The notes beneath the pieces were generated by a model. It saw nothing but the letters and a program-made list of their open reading frames with translations. It did not search any database and was not told the origin of the DNA. The position numbers and the translations under genes were made by a program. 64,000 nt of DNA, from contig NZ_CP015756.1 in the NCBI RefSeq assembly GCF_001877035.1, positions 1,727,001 through 1,791,000 of the forward strand. The letters run 5' to 3'. Below, one piece after another: positions 47,529 to 56,693 of this stretch (positions within the stretch are counted from its first letter, which is position 1; every line of letters begins with the position of its first letter). The DNA is from Clostridium estertheticum subsp. estertheticum. Lineage in GTDB: Bacteria; Bacillota; Clostridia; Clostridiales; Clostridiaceae.

Positions 47529-47621
47529 GGTAAAAGCCGATGACACCGTGAAAATCATAGTTAAGGAAATACAATTTAAAGGAAAGGACATTATTTACAC
47601 GGTAACTGTTTCAATTCATTA

Positions 47622-48008
47622 TTAATCTTTACTTAAAAAATTTCCTAAGTTAATTATATGTTGTTCATATATTCCAAAGCCTATTTTACATTTTTCATTG
47701 AAAGCTTCTACAGTATAACTAAGCTTTCTGCCTTCAATAGCTACCAATGTCGCTTTTACGGTAACTTTCGTGTTAATAGAAGTTGGATTTATATGTTCAA
47801 CATTAATTTTGGTTCCAACGGATCTATAATTCTGAGGCATATTATCCACTACTATATGATTAGCTGTATCTTCTATAAATCTAATCATGCTAGGGGTAGA
47901 AAGTGTAGTGACACCTTTATTTCCAATAAAGTCTGCTGTATCTTCTGATTTCACTATATATTCATTAACTAATGTTTCTCCAATCTTAAAAAGAGCATTA
48001 AAGTCCAT
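47622..48008 (-). CDS. Hotdog-fold thioesterase (fluoroacetyl-CoA thioesterase-like)
   Basis: A 128-residue single hotdog domain of the FlK-like group, with the typical TPSMIRFIEDTANHIV helix, the GTKINVEHINPT strand and KIGFGIYEQHII near the end. It should hydrolyse some acyl-CoA; the physiological substrate is unknown. AAAGGATGATTATC precedes the minus-strand start. Confidence 0.82.
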   Translation of the reverse strand: MDFNALFKIGETLVNEYIVKSEDTADFIGNKGVTTLSTPSMIRFIEDTANHIVVDNMPQNYRSVGTKINVEHINPTSINTKVTVKATLVAIEGRKLSYTVEAFNEKCKIGFGIYEQHIINLGNFLSKD

Positions 48009-48247
48009 TTGATAATCATCCTTTCATTTGTGTTATTAAGTTATTATATAAAAATCCATAAATTATTATAACATATCTTTCATGAACGAAAAATTAGCTA
48101 AGTAGTTTTAAACCAATGTGGTAAAATTTCTTTAAAACATATAAATCGAGTCATGTGATAAATAGACGAAGCAAAGAAAGAAATCAACAATATAGTGGAT
48201 CCCTTTCATGCCAGCATCCAACTGTCACTCTTAATCATTCGGTTTAT

Positions 48248-48793
48248 TTAAAGTAAATTTTGAATTTGTGTTTCAATACTCATTGGTTCAATAGGAGATT
48301 CAAATCTTCCTACAACATTTCCTTGTCTATCTATTAAGAATTTAGTAAAATTCCATTTGATTGAATCATCTAATAAATATTCAGGAAAATTTTCTTTTAG
48401 AACTGAAGAGATCATTTTGCCGCTTGGATCATTCATGTCAAATCCTTCAAATGCTAATTGGCTAGTTAAATATTTAAATAAAGGATGGATGTTATTACCT
48501 CTAACCTGAACCTTTTCTGATAGTGGGAAAGTTACTCCAAAATTTATTTCACAAAACTGTTTTACCTCTTGATTGTTTGCAGGTTCTTGCTTAGCAAATT
48601 CATTAGATGGAAAACCAAGTATTTCAAAGCCTTCAGCATTATGTTTCTCATAGAGTTTTTGTAGATCTTTGTATTGTGGGGTAAAACCGCATTTACTTGC
48701 AGTATTTACAATTAATAACACCTTGCCTTTAAATTGATTAAGTGTTTCATCCTCGCCATCAATAGTTTTAAACTTAAAGTCATAAATTGTCAT
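48248..48793 (-). CDS. Glutathione peroxidase family protein (thiol peroxidase)
   Basis: A 181-residue thioredoxin-fold peroxidase. The catalytic cysteine is in NTASKCGFTPQY (about residue 36, Cys rather than selenocysteine), with the FPSNEFAKQEP glutamine region and the WNFTKFLID motif. Clostridial members probably use thioredoxin. AAAGGAGG precedes the minus-strand start. It protects against hydroperoxides. Confidence 0.92.
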   Translation of the reverse strand: MTIYDFKFKTIDGEDETLNQFKGKVLLIVNTASKCGFTPQYKDLQKLYEKHNAEGFEILGFPSNEFAKQEPANNQEVKQFCEINFGVTFPLSEKVQVRGNNIHPLFKYLTSQLAFEGFDMNDPSGKMISSVLKENFPEYLLDDSIKWNFTKFLIDRQGNVVGRFESPIEPMSIETQIQNLL

Positions 48794-48981
48794 AATATAA
48801 AATCCTCCTTTATATGCTTATCTAATTAATATGGTTGCTATCTCGGTTGAACTTATTCAATTACATAAAATTAAATTGAATGAAATCTATTTCTATTTAA
48901 AGATATCATTTTAGTTACATAATGTCAAGTATCAGTCTTAATAATAGGTAATATCCTCAAAGTGAAATTAACACAACTAAA

Positions 48982-49022
48982 GTAAGTAACCCCATATCAT
49001 CGTTAGATATGGGGTTACTTAC
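48982..49022. terminator. 17-bp perfect hairpin, member of a recurring family
   Basis: GTAAGTAACCCCATATC pairs with GATATGGGGTTACTTAC around a 7-base loop. It ends the small minus-strand gene at 49047. The core is shared with the 24275 terminator and, degenerate, with 61983-62013. Confidence 0.85.
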
Positions 49023-49046
49023 GATGAAATATTCAAAAAGTAAGAA

Positions 49047-49154
49047 TTATTTCTTTTTAAGTAAATCATAAATCTTCTTAATATATATATTAATGCTAAC
49101 TAAAGATACTGTAATAACTCCAAGAAAAAAACTTTGCCAATCATATTCATTCAT
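49047..49154 (-). CDS. 35-residue single-pass membrane protein
   Basis: On the minus strand, GTAGGAGGAAGATA precedes ATG (49154-49152). The product has an acidic aromatic N-terminus (MNEYDW), one hydrophobic helix (FFLGVITVSLVSINIYI) and a lysine-rich C-terminus (KKIYDLLKKK). Ribosome site, gene-end terminator and topology all fit a genuine small membrane protein. Similar small proteins can be toxins or regulators; no specific match is recognised. Confidence 0.65.
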   Translation of the reverse strand: MNEYDWQSFFLGVITVSLVSINIYIKKIYDLLKKK

Positions 49155-49321
49155 TATCTTCCTCCTACCCATATAATTCTACAAATCCGTTTAAAAACAT
49201 ATATAATCATACCATTATTTACATAAATTAAATATAGATACATTTTAATCTACATAGATTTCTGTATATCTACAAAGATATTCCGTTTGTGCAATAAAAC
49301 TTACGTTTAACGTCATTCGGA

Positions 49322-49347
49322 TTATCATATAAGTTTATATATGATAA
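49322..49347. promoter_or_regulatory. Inverted repeat, possible operator
   Basis: TTATCATAT and ATATGATAA are separated by 8 bases about 80 bases before the next plus-strand gene. No clear promoter is assigned. Confidence 0.25.
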
Positions 49348-49428
49348 CATAAAATACATAGTTTGGTGACATGAAATAATGCCAACAAAAGGTATAGTTT
49401 TTATGTTACTAGCCTCTGAAATTTGTCT

Positions 49429-49827
49429 ATGTCAGGGAGCTGGAATTACGGACTTAATTATATAAATAAAGGGATTAGTTGTTTAAAACAGACTTTACAT
49501 GATTCTAAAATGATAATAAAAGGAGATGGAAATGAAAATGTGGAACTTATAAGCTCAATGTTTAAATTTTTAGTACCATTTTTAATGGTTTTCTTTTCTG
49601 TTCAAATTATTCTATATGTTGTTGATGATAAATTTAATATATTTACCCCACTTCAGAAATTCATTAAGAAAAGTAGTAAAGAAAATTTGATACGTATATT
49701 TGTTTTTATTATATCACTTGGTTTATTCCTACTTATCGGTAATTATATTACTCCTAATGATTTCGAGTTTGGAATTTTAGCTGGTGGTTACTACGGAATA
49801 GTATTCACAATATTACCAAGACATTAA
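49429..49827 (+). CDS. Hypothetical membrane protein
   Basis: A 132-residue protein with two or three hydrophobic segments (FLVPFLMVFFSVQIILYVV, LIRIFVFIISLGLFLLIGNYI, and a weaker C-terminal one). No family is recognised. The start is unclear: ATG 49429 and TTG 49423 both lack a good ribosome site, and a stop lies immediately upstream in frame. The 5' end may be missing or frameshifted. It precedes a broken CPBP protease gene. Confidence 0.45.
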   Translation: MSGSWNYGLNYINKGISCLKQTLHDSKMIIKGDGNENVELISSMFKFLVPFLMVFFSVQIILYVVDDKFNIFTPLQKFIKKSSKENLIRIFVFIISLGLFLLIGNYITPNDFEFGILAGGYYGIVFTILPRH

Positions 49828-49995
49828 AAAATAACATATGATATAGATTGATAACATGATGCATTGTTTTGTTACGATTATATAAGTTGCGAGGCGGATA
49901 TGAATATGTGGCATATAGTATTTAGTACATAAGTATATGATATCAAAAAATATTATTTTTATAGTTTATGAAAATTAGTGTGGGGGTATCAATAT

Positions 49996-50765
49996 ATGGA
50001 CAACTTGTTTGAAAAAATAAAGGTAAAAAAAGTTTTATTGTTTAATATACTTGCAATTATATTAACTTTTTTATTATTACAAATACCAGTTATAAACAAT
50101 ATATATTTAAAAGATAAGTACGTAGCTGAAATTATGCTAAGTATTATATTGTTAGTTTTTGTTGGTCTAATGGTATTCAGAGGTAACAACACAATGAAAA
50201 CAGATTTAGTTAGTTGCATTAAAAGAATAAGTTATAAAAAAATAGCCAGATTATACATATTAAATATAGGTCTTTACATTGGAGTAGGTCTTATTTTATT
50301 AGTAGGTACACATGCAACCGCTAAAGTCCAACTTTAATCTATTTGATATCTGGTGTAACAACAGCACCAATAATTGAAGAATTGTTTTTTAGAGGGTTAT
50401 TGTTGAATAAATTGAAGTTTAAGACAGGTATCAGATTTGCAATCTTAATATCTGCGACAATATTTGCAATACTTCACTTTGATTTAAATTTTATAGGTAG
50501 GTTTTTTATGGGTGTGTTAAGTGCATTATTATATATAGAAACCAAGAATATTGTAAACTGTATTATTTTTCATATGTTATGTAATTTTAGCATTTTCCTA
50601 TTTGTTGTTCTATCGCAATATGTTCATATACCTATGTCCAATTCAGATGGTACACCACAACCTTTAATAATAGTTGTATTTTATTCATCTATAGTCATAT
50701 CTATTGTAATGAACATTAAATATATAAAAAATAATTTACCAAGGAAAAGAAGTATATCATTATAA
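49996..50765 (+). pseudogene. CPBP (CAAX-like) membrane protease, frameshifted
   Basis: Two open frames together encode a CPBP-family intramembrane protease. The first (49996-50337) gives N-terminal membrane helices and ends prematurely. The second, entering frame at about 50325, has the three family motifs EELFFRG (EExxxR), FAILHF (FxxxH) and HMLCN. One missing A in the AAA at 50323-50325 would join them as ...ATAKSPTLIYLISGVTTAP.... ATG 49996 follows GGGGG. Either a pseudogene or a sequencing error. Related proteins cleave peptides or act in bacteriocin immunity. Confidence 0.75.
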
Positions 50766-50815
50766 TTAATAACAAAGATTCAAATATAATATAGTTGAAA
50801 TGGAGGTAAATATTA

Positions 50816-51031
50816 ATGATTATAAATTGTTTAAATTGTAATATAGAAATGAAAGAGGCGGGTATCAATGTTGGTGCAAATCCTTTTGTACTTCAAAAGG
50901 GAATAAACGGAGTAAAAAAAATATTTTCTGAGGGGTCAAGACTAAGAGCATTTGTGTGTACTAAATGTGGGAGGGTTGAATTTATAGCAGAGAAGCCAGA
51001 AATTTTTAAAGATGATGTTTCAGTAAAGTAA
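50816..51031 (+). CDS. Small zinc-ribbon protein
   Basis: A 71-residue protein with CLNC near the N-terminus and CTKC at about 48-51, forming a probable zinc ribbon, joined by a linker containing GANPFVLQKG. Proteins like this are common in clostridia as uncharacterised nucleic-acid-binding-type domains. GGAGGTAAATATT precedes the ATG. Confidence 0.65.
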   Translation: MIINCLNCNIEMKEAGINVGANPFVLQKGINGVKKIFSEGSRLRAFVCTKCGRVEFIAEKPEIFKDDVSVK

Positions 51032-51201
51032 TAATTATGCTAAAAAACAACACATTTATATTGGTGAAATCCATATAGATTTAGACTGCTATTACAATGT
51101 TAATTTTGTTAATTGTCATGTTATTACCTCAAAAGAGAACCCGTTGAAGTGGTGGAGATTGATGTAGAGTAATAGATATATTCGTCTAACCTTACTTAAG
51201 A

Positions 51202-51265
51202 CATTCTTTAATCTTCACAAATATACTTCATTTTAGAATTCATGGTATAATTAAACAAATATTTT
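51202..51265 (+). repeat. Duplicated upstream segment, copy 1
   Basis: About 63 bases nearly identical to 56785-56847, including CATTCTTTAATCTTCA and GGTATAATTAAACAAATATT. TATAAT at 51246-51251 suggests it includes a promoter. Each copy lies some 40 bases before a different gene. Confidence 0.8.
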
Positions 51266-51293
51266 ATGACGAAGTTACAAGGTAGGGGAATGT

Positions 51294-51728
51294 ATGTTTA
51301 TAGAAACTAATCCAAAAGAAAAAATTTATAGAGATTTAATAGATTTAGCTTTCGAAGTTTGTAATGAATTTGTATTAGTGTTAAGGAGTGATATGGATAT
51401 AAATACTAATATTAATCACGTTTTAGAAAAATTACAACCTTCTTTAAAAGAAGTAAAAGAGCAATTTGAATGGCCAGGTACAATATACCGTGGCGATAAA
51501 CCAGCATTAGTATATTATTATAGTACTGATAATTATGCTAAAGAAATATTAAAGCAAGTATCAAATTCACTATATGATTGGGTTCAGCCAGACTTACCAG
51601 AGGATTTGTCTTTTATGAAAAATAATGAGCCGTGGCTAATTAACACTTCACATGAATACGAAAGATATATATTAACAGAGGATAGAGAAGAAATTGATAA
51701 GATTGCAAAAATCGCAGATCCTAAATAA
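51294..51728 (+). CDS. Hypothetical 144-residue protein
   Basis: An acidic, mostly helical soluble protein with a conserved-looking central part (FEWPGTIYRGDKPALVYYY). No domain is recognised. TAGGGGAATGT precedes ATG 51294. Its promoter segment is shared with the acetyltransferase gene at 56889. Confidence 0.6.
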   Translation: MFIETNPKEKIYRDLIDLAFEVCNEFVLVLRSDMDINTNINHVLEKLQPSLKEVKEQFEWPGTIYRGDKPALVYYYSTDNYAKEILKQVSNSLYDWVQPDLPEDLSFMKNNEPWLINTSHEYERYILTEDREEIDKIAKIADPK

Positions 51729-51796
51729 TAAACATTCAATAGATATTTTATAACACAATCGTATAAAAAAAGAACTAATCTTAGGGAGGATTTAGC

Positions 51797-52141
51797 ATGG
51801 CAAAGTATGAAAAGACTATTAGTGGTCAATTTGAGGAAGTACTTCATCAGTTGGAAAACGATATTGGTAGCAGTGGCATAACTATGAATTTAGTGGATGA
51901 AAGCGACTACACTTATGGAGACACCAATATAGCGGTTAGGGTATATGATAAATATTTTATGAGGAACGGCAATAGAGCAAGTTTAAGCCTTACTGTGGTA
52001 GGTAAGGGGAGTAACATTTTTATTTCTGCAATCGGTGCTGGTGGAGGAAAAGGTATTATTTTTAACTTCAGTCTCGGTGCTGAAGATGACATGGTGGCGG
52101 TAGTAGAAAGAAGTGTAGAAGGAATGAATAACTCTTATTGA
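51797..52141 (+). CDS. DUF6054-like protein
   Basis: A 114-residue protein resembling DUF6054: N-terminal MAKYEKTISGQFEEVLHQLE, central DTNIAVRVYDKYF and NRASLSLTVVGKG, then a glycine-rich strand. Function unknown. AGGGAGGA precedes the ATG. The family name is from memory of the pattern. Confidence 0.6.
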   Translation: MAKYEKTISGQFEEVLHQLENDIGSSGITMNLVDESDYTYGDTNIAVRVYDKYFMRNGNRASLSLTVVGKGSNIFISAIGAGGGKGIIFNFSLGAEDDMVAVVERSVEGMNNSY

Positions 52142-52257
52142 GTTATTCATTTGCAACTTTCTTAAGCATGAGTTGTAACTGTAACCTATATTGTAACAGG
52201 CAACCATCTAATTGATGTATTTGGAATATATTAATATTATTTAACTATTCTAATGAA

Positions 52258-52881
52258 CTAATTAAGACGTCTATAAATAATATATGTTATTCCTAATAAC
52301 ATGAATATTACATATATTACTGTGAGAACATTAGATATTTTCTTTAACTCTTTTTTCTCTTTTTTATAATCATCTCGACTAAGTATTTTGTTCCTATTAG
52401 GAAAAAAAGGTACGGCTAATGGTAGAATAAGAAAATTTATTAATAATATTAACACATCATATCTAATAATTCCTGTAGGGTTAGCAAACAATTTGAATTC
52501 AAATAACATACTAATTGTAGTTAATACACTTATAATTATTGACAGTGTAGTTAAGAATTCTCCGATTTTTTTATTTTCTTTGAAAGAAACGCTAAATCCC
52601 TTTAATTCAAGATAATATAATAATAATGTTAAAAGACTTAAACCCTCTATACCAAAGAAAATCACATTAATACTAATAACACCACTACCGGAAACTAGTT
52701 TATAAAGAGAATATCCCATTAAAGTCAATATTGTTATTATAACGGAAACTCTGATTGCTTTATTCATTGCGTATTGATGTAATTCATCATCGTCTACAGT
52801 TAATGTCATAAAAAAACAAGCTATTATAAAAGTGGCAAACACAACATGTGCAGACAAAAATATATTCCCTAAATTATTCAT
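52258..52881 (-). CDS. Hypothetical membrane protein (about six helices)
   Basis: A 207-residue protein with six hydrophobic segments and a basic cytoplasmic loop before the last. No family is recognised. Its ATG overlaps the stop of the XRE regulator by one base (TAATG) with GGAGGATA upstream, so the pair is one transcription unit. Small XRE regulator plus multi-pass membrane protein pairs are common in Firmicutes; the regulator likely controls it. Confidence 0.7.
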   Translation of the reverse strand: MNNLGNIFLSAHVVFATFIIACFFMTLTVDDDELHQYAMNKAIRVSVIITILTLMGYSLYKLVSGSGVISINVIFFGIEGLSLLTLLLYYLELKGFSVSFKENKKIGEFLTTLSIIISVLTTISMLFEFKLFANPTGIIRYDVLILLINFLILPLAVPFFPNRNKILSRDDYKKEKKELKKISNVLTVIYVIFMLLGITYIIYRRLN

Positions 52882-53105
52882 TATTTATCCTCCTCAACGA
52901 TCTCAAAAACTTCATTAATGCTTTTATTAAAGTAATTTGCTATAGAAAAAGTCAGTTTTAGAGAGGGATTAAAAGTTCCACGTTCTATTTCTAAAATAGT
53001 ACTTCTATTTACTCCTAAATCTATAGCCAAGTCTTCTTGTGTTAAATTTCTTTCAGCTCTAAGAACTTTTATCTTTGTATTAAATAACTTTTTTCTTTTT
53101 ACCAT
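52881..53105 (-). CDS. XRE-family transcriptional regulator
   Basis: A 74-residue Cro/CI-type helix-turn-helix protein: VLRAERNLTQEDLAIDLGVNRSTILEIERGTFNPSLKLTF. It lacks any effector domain, like YgzD/YozG-type regulators. GGAGG precedes the start at 53105, and a consensus promoter with an overlapping inverted repeat lies upstream, suggesting autoregulation. Confidence 0.9.
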   Translation of the reverse strand: MVKRKKLFNTKIKVLRAERNLTQEDLAIDLGVNRSTILEIERGTFNPSLKLTFSIANYFNKSINEVFEIVEEDK

Positions 53106-53126
53106 AATACGCCTCCTTATAAATTT

Positions 53127-53166
53127 ATTATATTATCAATGTTGTATATAGTCAACAAAAAGTTGA
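53127..53166 (-). promoter_or_regulatory. Consensus promoter with operator for the XRE gene
   Basis: On the minus strand TTGACT (plus 53150-53155) and TATAAT (plus 53127-53132) are 17 bases apart. The inverted repeat TCAAC-AAAAA-GTTGA (53152-53166) overlaps the -35 box, fitting a repressor site for the short XRE protein. Confidence 0.7.
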
Positions 53167-53378
53167 TTATAATTATTATAATAGTATATATAGTTATCAA
53201 TTAAAGGTCTTAGCCTATTAAATTTGCTATGAGAATAAGGGCCTTAATTGTTGGACTATTAGTTATTTACGAAATAATCAAAAGTAATTTATTATAAATA
53301 TGGTATGATTAGTTGGTAATGCATAAAAATACATAATAAAATTTCTTATGTATTATTGAAATCAGAAGGGGTGTGGGA

Positions 53379-53768
53379 ATGAACTATTTTTATGGAACTG
53401 TATTTATAGAAATGATTGTTGGAATTTTTTATATTTATAAGATAGGAACGGTTATAAAATTATTTCAAAAGGAGAGAAAAAAGATTTATCTAGTATTGAT
53501 AATTATATTAGTTCCGCTAGGCGGTTGGCTTTTTTATAATGTTACGTTACCTAAAATTAAGGATATAAAGTATGCTTTGAATGGAAAGTTGTTAGTATAC
53601 GAGGGGACAGCACAAAAAACGTATATGGCTGGATCTAATTCATTTATTTTAGATGGTAAAGAATATCAATATAATCCTTGGAAATTTAAACCTATAGAAA
53701 AAAGCAGATATAAGCTTTATTATTTACCTACTAGTAAATTTGTTGTGAAATATGAAAAAGAACAATAA
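53379..53768 (+). CDS. Hypothetical membrane protein
   Basis: A 129-residue protein with two N-terminal hydrophobic segments (FYGTVFIEMIVGIFYIY and IYLVLIIILVPLGGWLFY) and a beta-rich soluble C-terminal half. No family is recognised. ATG 53379 follows AAGGGGTGTGG; the upstream in-frame GTG at 53373 is too close to it. Confidence 0.55.
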   Translation: MNYFYGTVFIEMIVGIFYIYKIGTVIKLFQKERKKIYLVLIIILVPLGGWLFYNVTLPKIKDIKYALNGKLLVYEGTAQKTYMAGSNSFILDGKEYQYNPWKFKPIEKSRYKLYYLPTSKFVVKYEKEQ

Positions 53769-53819
53769 ATTTAGCGACTAGTTACTTGTATTAATATTTC
53801 ATTATTTGAGGAGGATTTT

Positions 53820-54224
53820 ATGAGCATAAAAATGGTGCACCATGTCTGTATTCAAACAGAAAAATATGAGGAATCATTTCAATTTTACACTAAGGTTTTA
53901 GAATTTAAATTAGTTACAGAAACAGCAGATTTCCATAAAAGAGCTTTTAATACATGGTTAAGACTGGGAACATTTATGATTGAATTACAGACGGGTAAAA
54001 ATGGCGATAAATTAAAGAAGTGGAGTTCATTAGACCAAGGAATAGTTCATATGTGTTTTTTAGTGGATAATGTTCAAGAAGAGTTTGATAGGATAAAAAA
54101 ATTAGGCTATACCAATTTTAAGATTAAAAATGGAGAAGAAATATATAAAGTTGAGGGCGGATATTTATTTAAAATTAAGGCACCTGAAGGTACTGAAATT
54201 GAAATAAGAGATACACAGATATAA
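53820..54224 (+). CDS. VOC-family (glyoxalase/dioxygenase-like) protein
   Basis: A 134-residue vicinal oxygen chelate protein: HHVCIQTEKYEESFQFYTKVLEF at the N-terminus, FMIELQ, GIVHMCFLVDNV and the C-terminal PEGTEIEIRD. Metal-ligand-type H and E residues are present. The substrate is unknown. GAGGAGG precedes the ATG. Confidence 0.85.
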   Translation: MSIKMVHHVCIQTEKYEESFQFYTKVLEFKLVTETADFHKRAFNTWLRLGTFMIELQTGKNGDKLKKWSSLDQGIVHMCFLVDNVQEEFDRIKKLGYTNFKIKNGEEIYKVEGGYLFKIKAPEGTEIEIRDTQI

Positions 54225-54307
54225 AAATCTAAATTGGTATGGGGAGTTTTTATTATTTGATTTCAGTTTTTAGTAATAAATAAGATAGATTAAAGATAAG
54301 CCACCTA

Positions 54308-54424
54308 ATGTCGCTAATTGGTAGTGGTTCTAAAGAAACTGCGTTAGTTAATAAGCGTATCCCAACTCGAAACAAAATTCAAATGCAACTTATAGTTGGC
54401 AAAAATGTTATGCTTAATTGGTAG
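54308..54424 (+). other. Short coding-like stretch without ribosome site; starts with a repeated segment
   Basis: Within the 54225-54605 gap an open frame begins at ATG 54308 (MSLIGSGSKETALVNKR...) and stops at 54424. Its first 37 bases (54310-54346) recur at 59897-59933. Another coding-like run without a start (PATSALSVFFMAEL...) lies at about 54479-54550. Both look like leftovers of unknown genes. Confidence 0.35.
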
Positions 54425-54605
54425 TAATATGATTGTCTTATCAGTAAACTTATTTAGGGGTGGTTTAAAATGACTTTCCTGCAACAAGTGCATTAAGTGT
54501 TTTTTTCATGGCGGAATTATTAAATAATAGATTAACTGGATGTTATTTTTAGTTAAATCATCACCTTCGGTGCTGCAATCTTAATATAGAGAGGAAGAAT
54601 GTATA

Positions 54606-55475
54606 ATGAATTTATGTAGAAATGATAAATGCTGGTGTGGAAGTGGAATAAAATATAAGAATTGCCATTTGAATTTTGATAAAAAGTTAAAAACCTTGAA
54701 GAATCAAGGCTGCATAGTTCCAACAAGAAATCTTATTAAAAATAAAGATCAAATTGAAGGAATCAGAAAAAGTGCTAAAATTAATAATGGTCTTTTAGAT
54801 TTAATTAGTGAAAATATTAAAGAAGGAATGACTACAGAAGAAATTAATAGACTAGCTCATGAATATACAATATATCATGGTGGAATTCCGGCAACTCTTA
54901 ATTATGATGGATTTCCCAAAAGTATTTGTACATCAATTAATGATGAAGTGTGTCATGGAATACCAAGCGAAGATATAGTACTAAAAAATGGTGATATTAT
55001 AAATGTTGATGCAACTACTATACTTAATGAATATTATTCAGATGCGTCAAGAATGTTTATGATTGGACAAGTAAGTGATGAAGCTAGAAAGATAGTAGAA
55101 ACAGCTAAGGAATGTTTGTATAAAGGAATAGAAGCAGTGAAACCTTGGAGTTTTTTAGGTGACATAGGCGCAGCGGTACAAGAATATGCAGAAAGTAATG
55201 GATACTCAGTAGTTAGGGATTTTGGAGGGCATGGGGTTGGACTAGATATTCATGAGGAGCCATTTGTTTTTCATTTTGGAACTAAAGGAACAGATATGAT
55301 TTTGGCGCCGGGAATGGTATTTACGATTGAACCAATGATAAATGGCGGTAGCCATGAAATATTTATAGATGAGGATAATGGATGGACAGCATTTACTGCG
55401 GATGGATCACTTTCAGCACAATGGGAGCATACAATTCTTGTAACCGAAGACGGAATGGAAATAATATCGAAATAA
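54606..55475 (+). CDS. map: Methionine aminopeptidase with N-terminal SEC-C motif
   Basis: A 289-residue type I methionine aminopeptidase. The first 20 residues hold a zinc-binding SEC-C motif (CWCGSGIKYKNCH), thought to help ribosome binding. The five metal ligands are visible in NVDATT, YYSDAS, GHGVG, TIEPM and QWEHT. It removes the N-terminal methionine. AGAGGAAG precedes ATG 54606. A decayed copy of its last 118 bases lies at 59933-60045. Confidence 0.94.
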   Translation: MNLCRNDKCWCGSGIKYKNCHLNFDKKLKTLKNQGCIVPTRNLIKNKDQIEGIRKSAKINNGLLDLISENIKEGMTTEEINRLAHEYTIYHGGIPATLNYDGFPKSICTSINDEVCHGIPSEDIVLKNGDIINVDATTILNEYYSDASRMFMIGQVSDEARKIVETAKECLYKGIEAVKPWSFLGDIGAAVQEYAESNGYSVVRDFGGHGVGLDIHEEPFVFHFGTKGTDMILAPGMVFTIEPMINGGSHEIFIDEDNGWTAFTADGSLSAQWEHTILVTEDGMEIISK

Positions 55476-55593
55476 CAATGATTCTTTAAAATAGTATAAA
55501 ATTTTTTAATGTTTTGTTGTAAATAAAGATTATATCAAAAGTCCAATTCATGAATTATGTAAAAGATAACTTTCATTTATAATGCAAAAAGCC

Positions 55594-55624
55594 TTGACTT
55601 GTACCCTACGGACACCGTTATACT
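55594..55624 (+). promoter_or_regulatory. MerR-type promoter with 19-bp spacer
   Basis: TTGACT (55594-55599) and TATACT (55619-55624) are 19 bases apart, the long spacing that MerR regulators correct by twisting DNA. The spacer holds the dyad ACGG-ACA-CCGT. It lies 46 bases before the MerR gene, so autoactivation is likely. Confidence 0.7.
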
Positions 55625-55669
55625 AAATTTAAAGGTTAGCTAACTTTTAAGTTTACGGAGGTGCTATTA

Positions 55670-56641
55670 ATGAATATTAAAGTTGTATCGGAAAAAACCG
55701 GATTGACCAAAAGAGCAATAAAATATTATGAAAGTGAGGGATTAATTAGTCCCTTAAAAAATAATGATAATAACTATAGGGAATATACAGATAATGATAT
55801 TGTAAAACTTAATTTGATTGGTGCACTAAGAATTATAGACATACCAATATGTGAAATAAAGAGGTTAGTATCGGGGGATAAAGGGCTACAGGACATTATG
55901 AATGATACTCTAGTAAAAGTTACTGAAACTATAAACAATTTAGAAAAAACTAAACTTATTCTTAGCAATCTTATTAATAAAGAGACCAAGGATTACTATA
56001 GTGTTGGTGAACAAGTCATAAGACTAAAAGAAACTTTAGAGCTTTCCTTAGCTGAAAAAAAGGAGTTTGTGTCAAACGCATTGATTAGAATTTTTCCTGG
56101 CAATTTCGGTGAGATTTTTGTGAGTAGCTTTAAACCTTTTTTAAACATTACTATAGACAATAATGAAAAGAAAGAAGCATGGTTAAGGCTTGTAGAGGTT
56201 TTGGATAACTTGGATGAATTAGATGATAATGATGAATTAGCTAAAGGTATAAGCAGTATAGGCAATGATAAAATTCAATTTTTAAATGAAAAGCGTCAAA
56301 ATGATATGATAAATCTTTTAAGTGGAGATATGGCAACAAGAGAAGAATATAAACAAAATATTATTTCAATGATAAAATTAATAAATGAAACTGGAGAAGA
56401 CGAAAAGAATTTTACCGAAGCTTTAATTAAATCTTATGATATGCTTAATAGTATTGGAGTACCTGGAAAAACTTTTTATTTATATTTAGAAATATTAAAT
56501 GAGGATTACAAACGATATACAGAAATCGATAAGGAAATATATATAGAAGCAATTGATGAAATCAAAAATGAATTAAGTGAGAAGATTAAAGATAAATTAG
56601 GGTTAAGTCTGGGAGAGTTTTTTGAAAATCTGAAAAAGTAA
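55670..56641 (+). CDS. MerR-family transcriptional regulator
   Basis: A 323-residue protein. Residues 1-70 form the MerR winged helix (MNIKVVSEKTGLTKRAIKYYESEGLISP ... YREYTDNDI). A coiled-coil linker follows, then a 220-residue helical C-terminal domain that matches no ligand domain I recognise. ATG 55670 follows ACGGAGGTG; the upstream in-frame GTG is inside that site. The promoter has the MerR 19-bp spacer. Confidence 0.88.
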   Translation: MNIKVVSEKTGLTKRAIKYYESEGLISPLKNNDNNYREYTDNDIVKLNLIGALRIIDIPICEIKRLVSGDKGLQDIMNDTLVKVTETINNLEKTKLILSNLINKETKDYYSVGEQVIRLKETLELSLAEKKEFVSNALIRIFPGNFGEIFVSSFKPFLNITIDNNEKKEAWLRLVEVLDNLDELDDNDELAKGISSIGNDKIQFLNEKRQNDMINLLSGDMATREEYKQNIISMIKLINETGEDEKNFTEALIKSYDMLNSIGVPGKTFYLYLEILNEDYKRYTEIDKEIYIEAIDEIKNELSEKIKDKLGLSLGEFFENLKK

Positions 56642-56693
56642 ACAAGTAAACATAATAATTAATCTATAGTCTATTATTAAGATGATTACAATT

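Noticed and set aside
47548-47625. 25-codon frame after the helicase gene (MKIIVKEIQFKGKDIIY...)
   Set aside because: No ribosome site, and it overlaps the end of the thioesterase gene; could be a remnant but cannot be supported.
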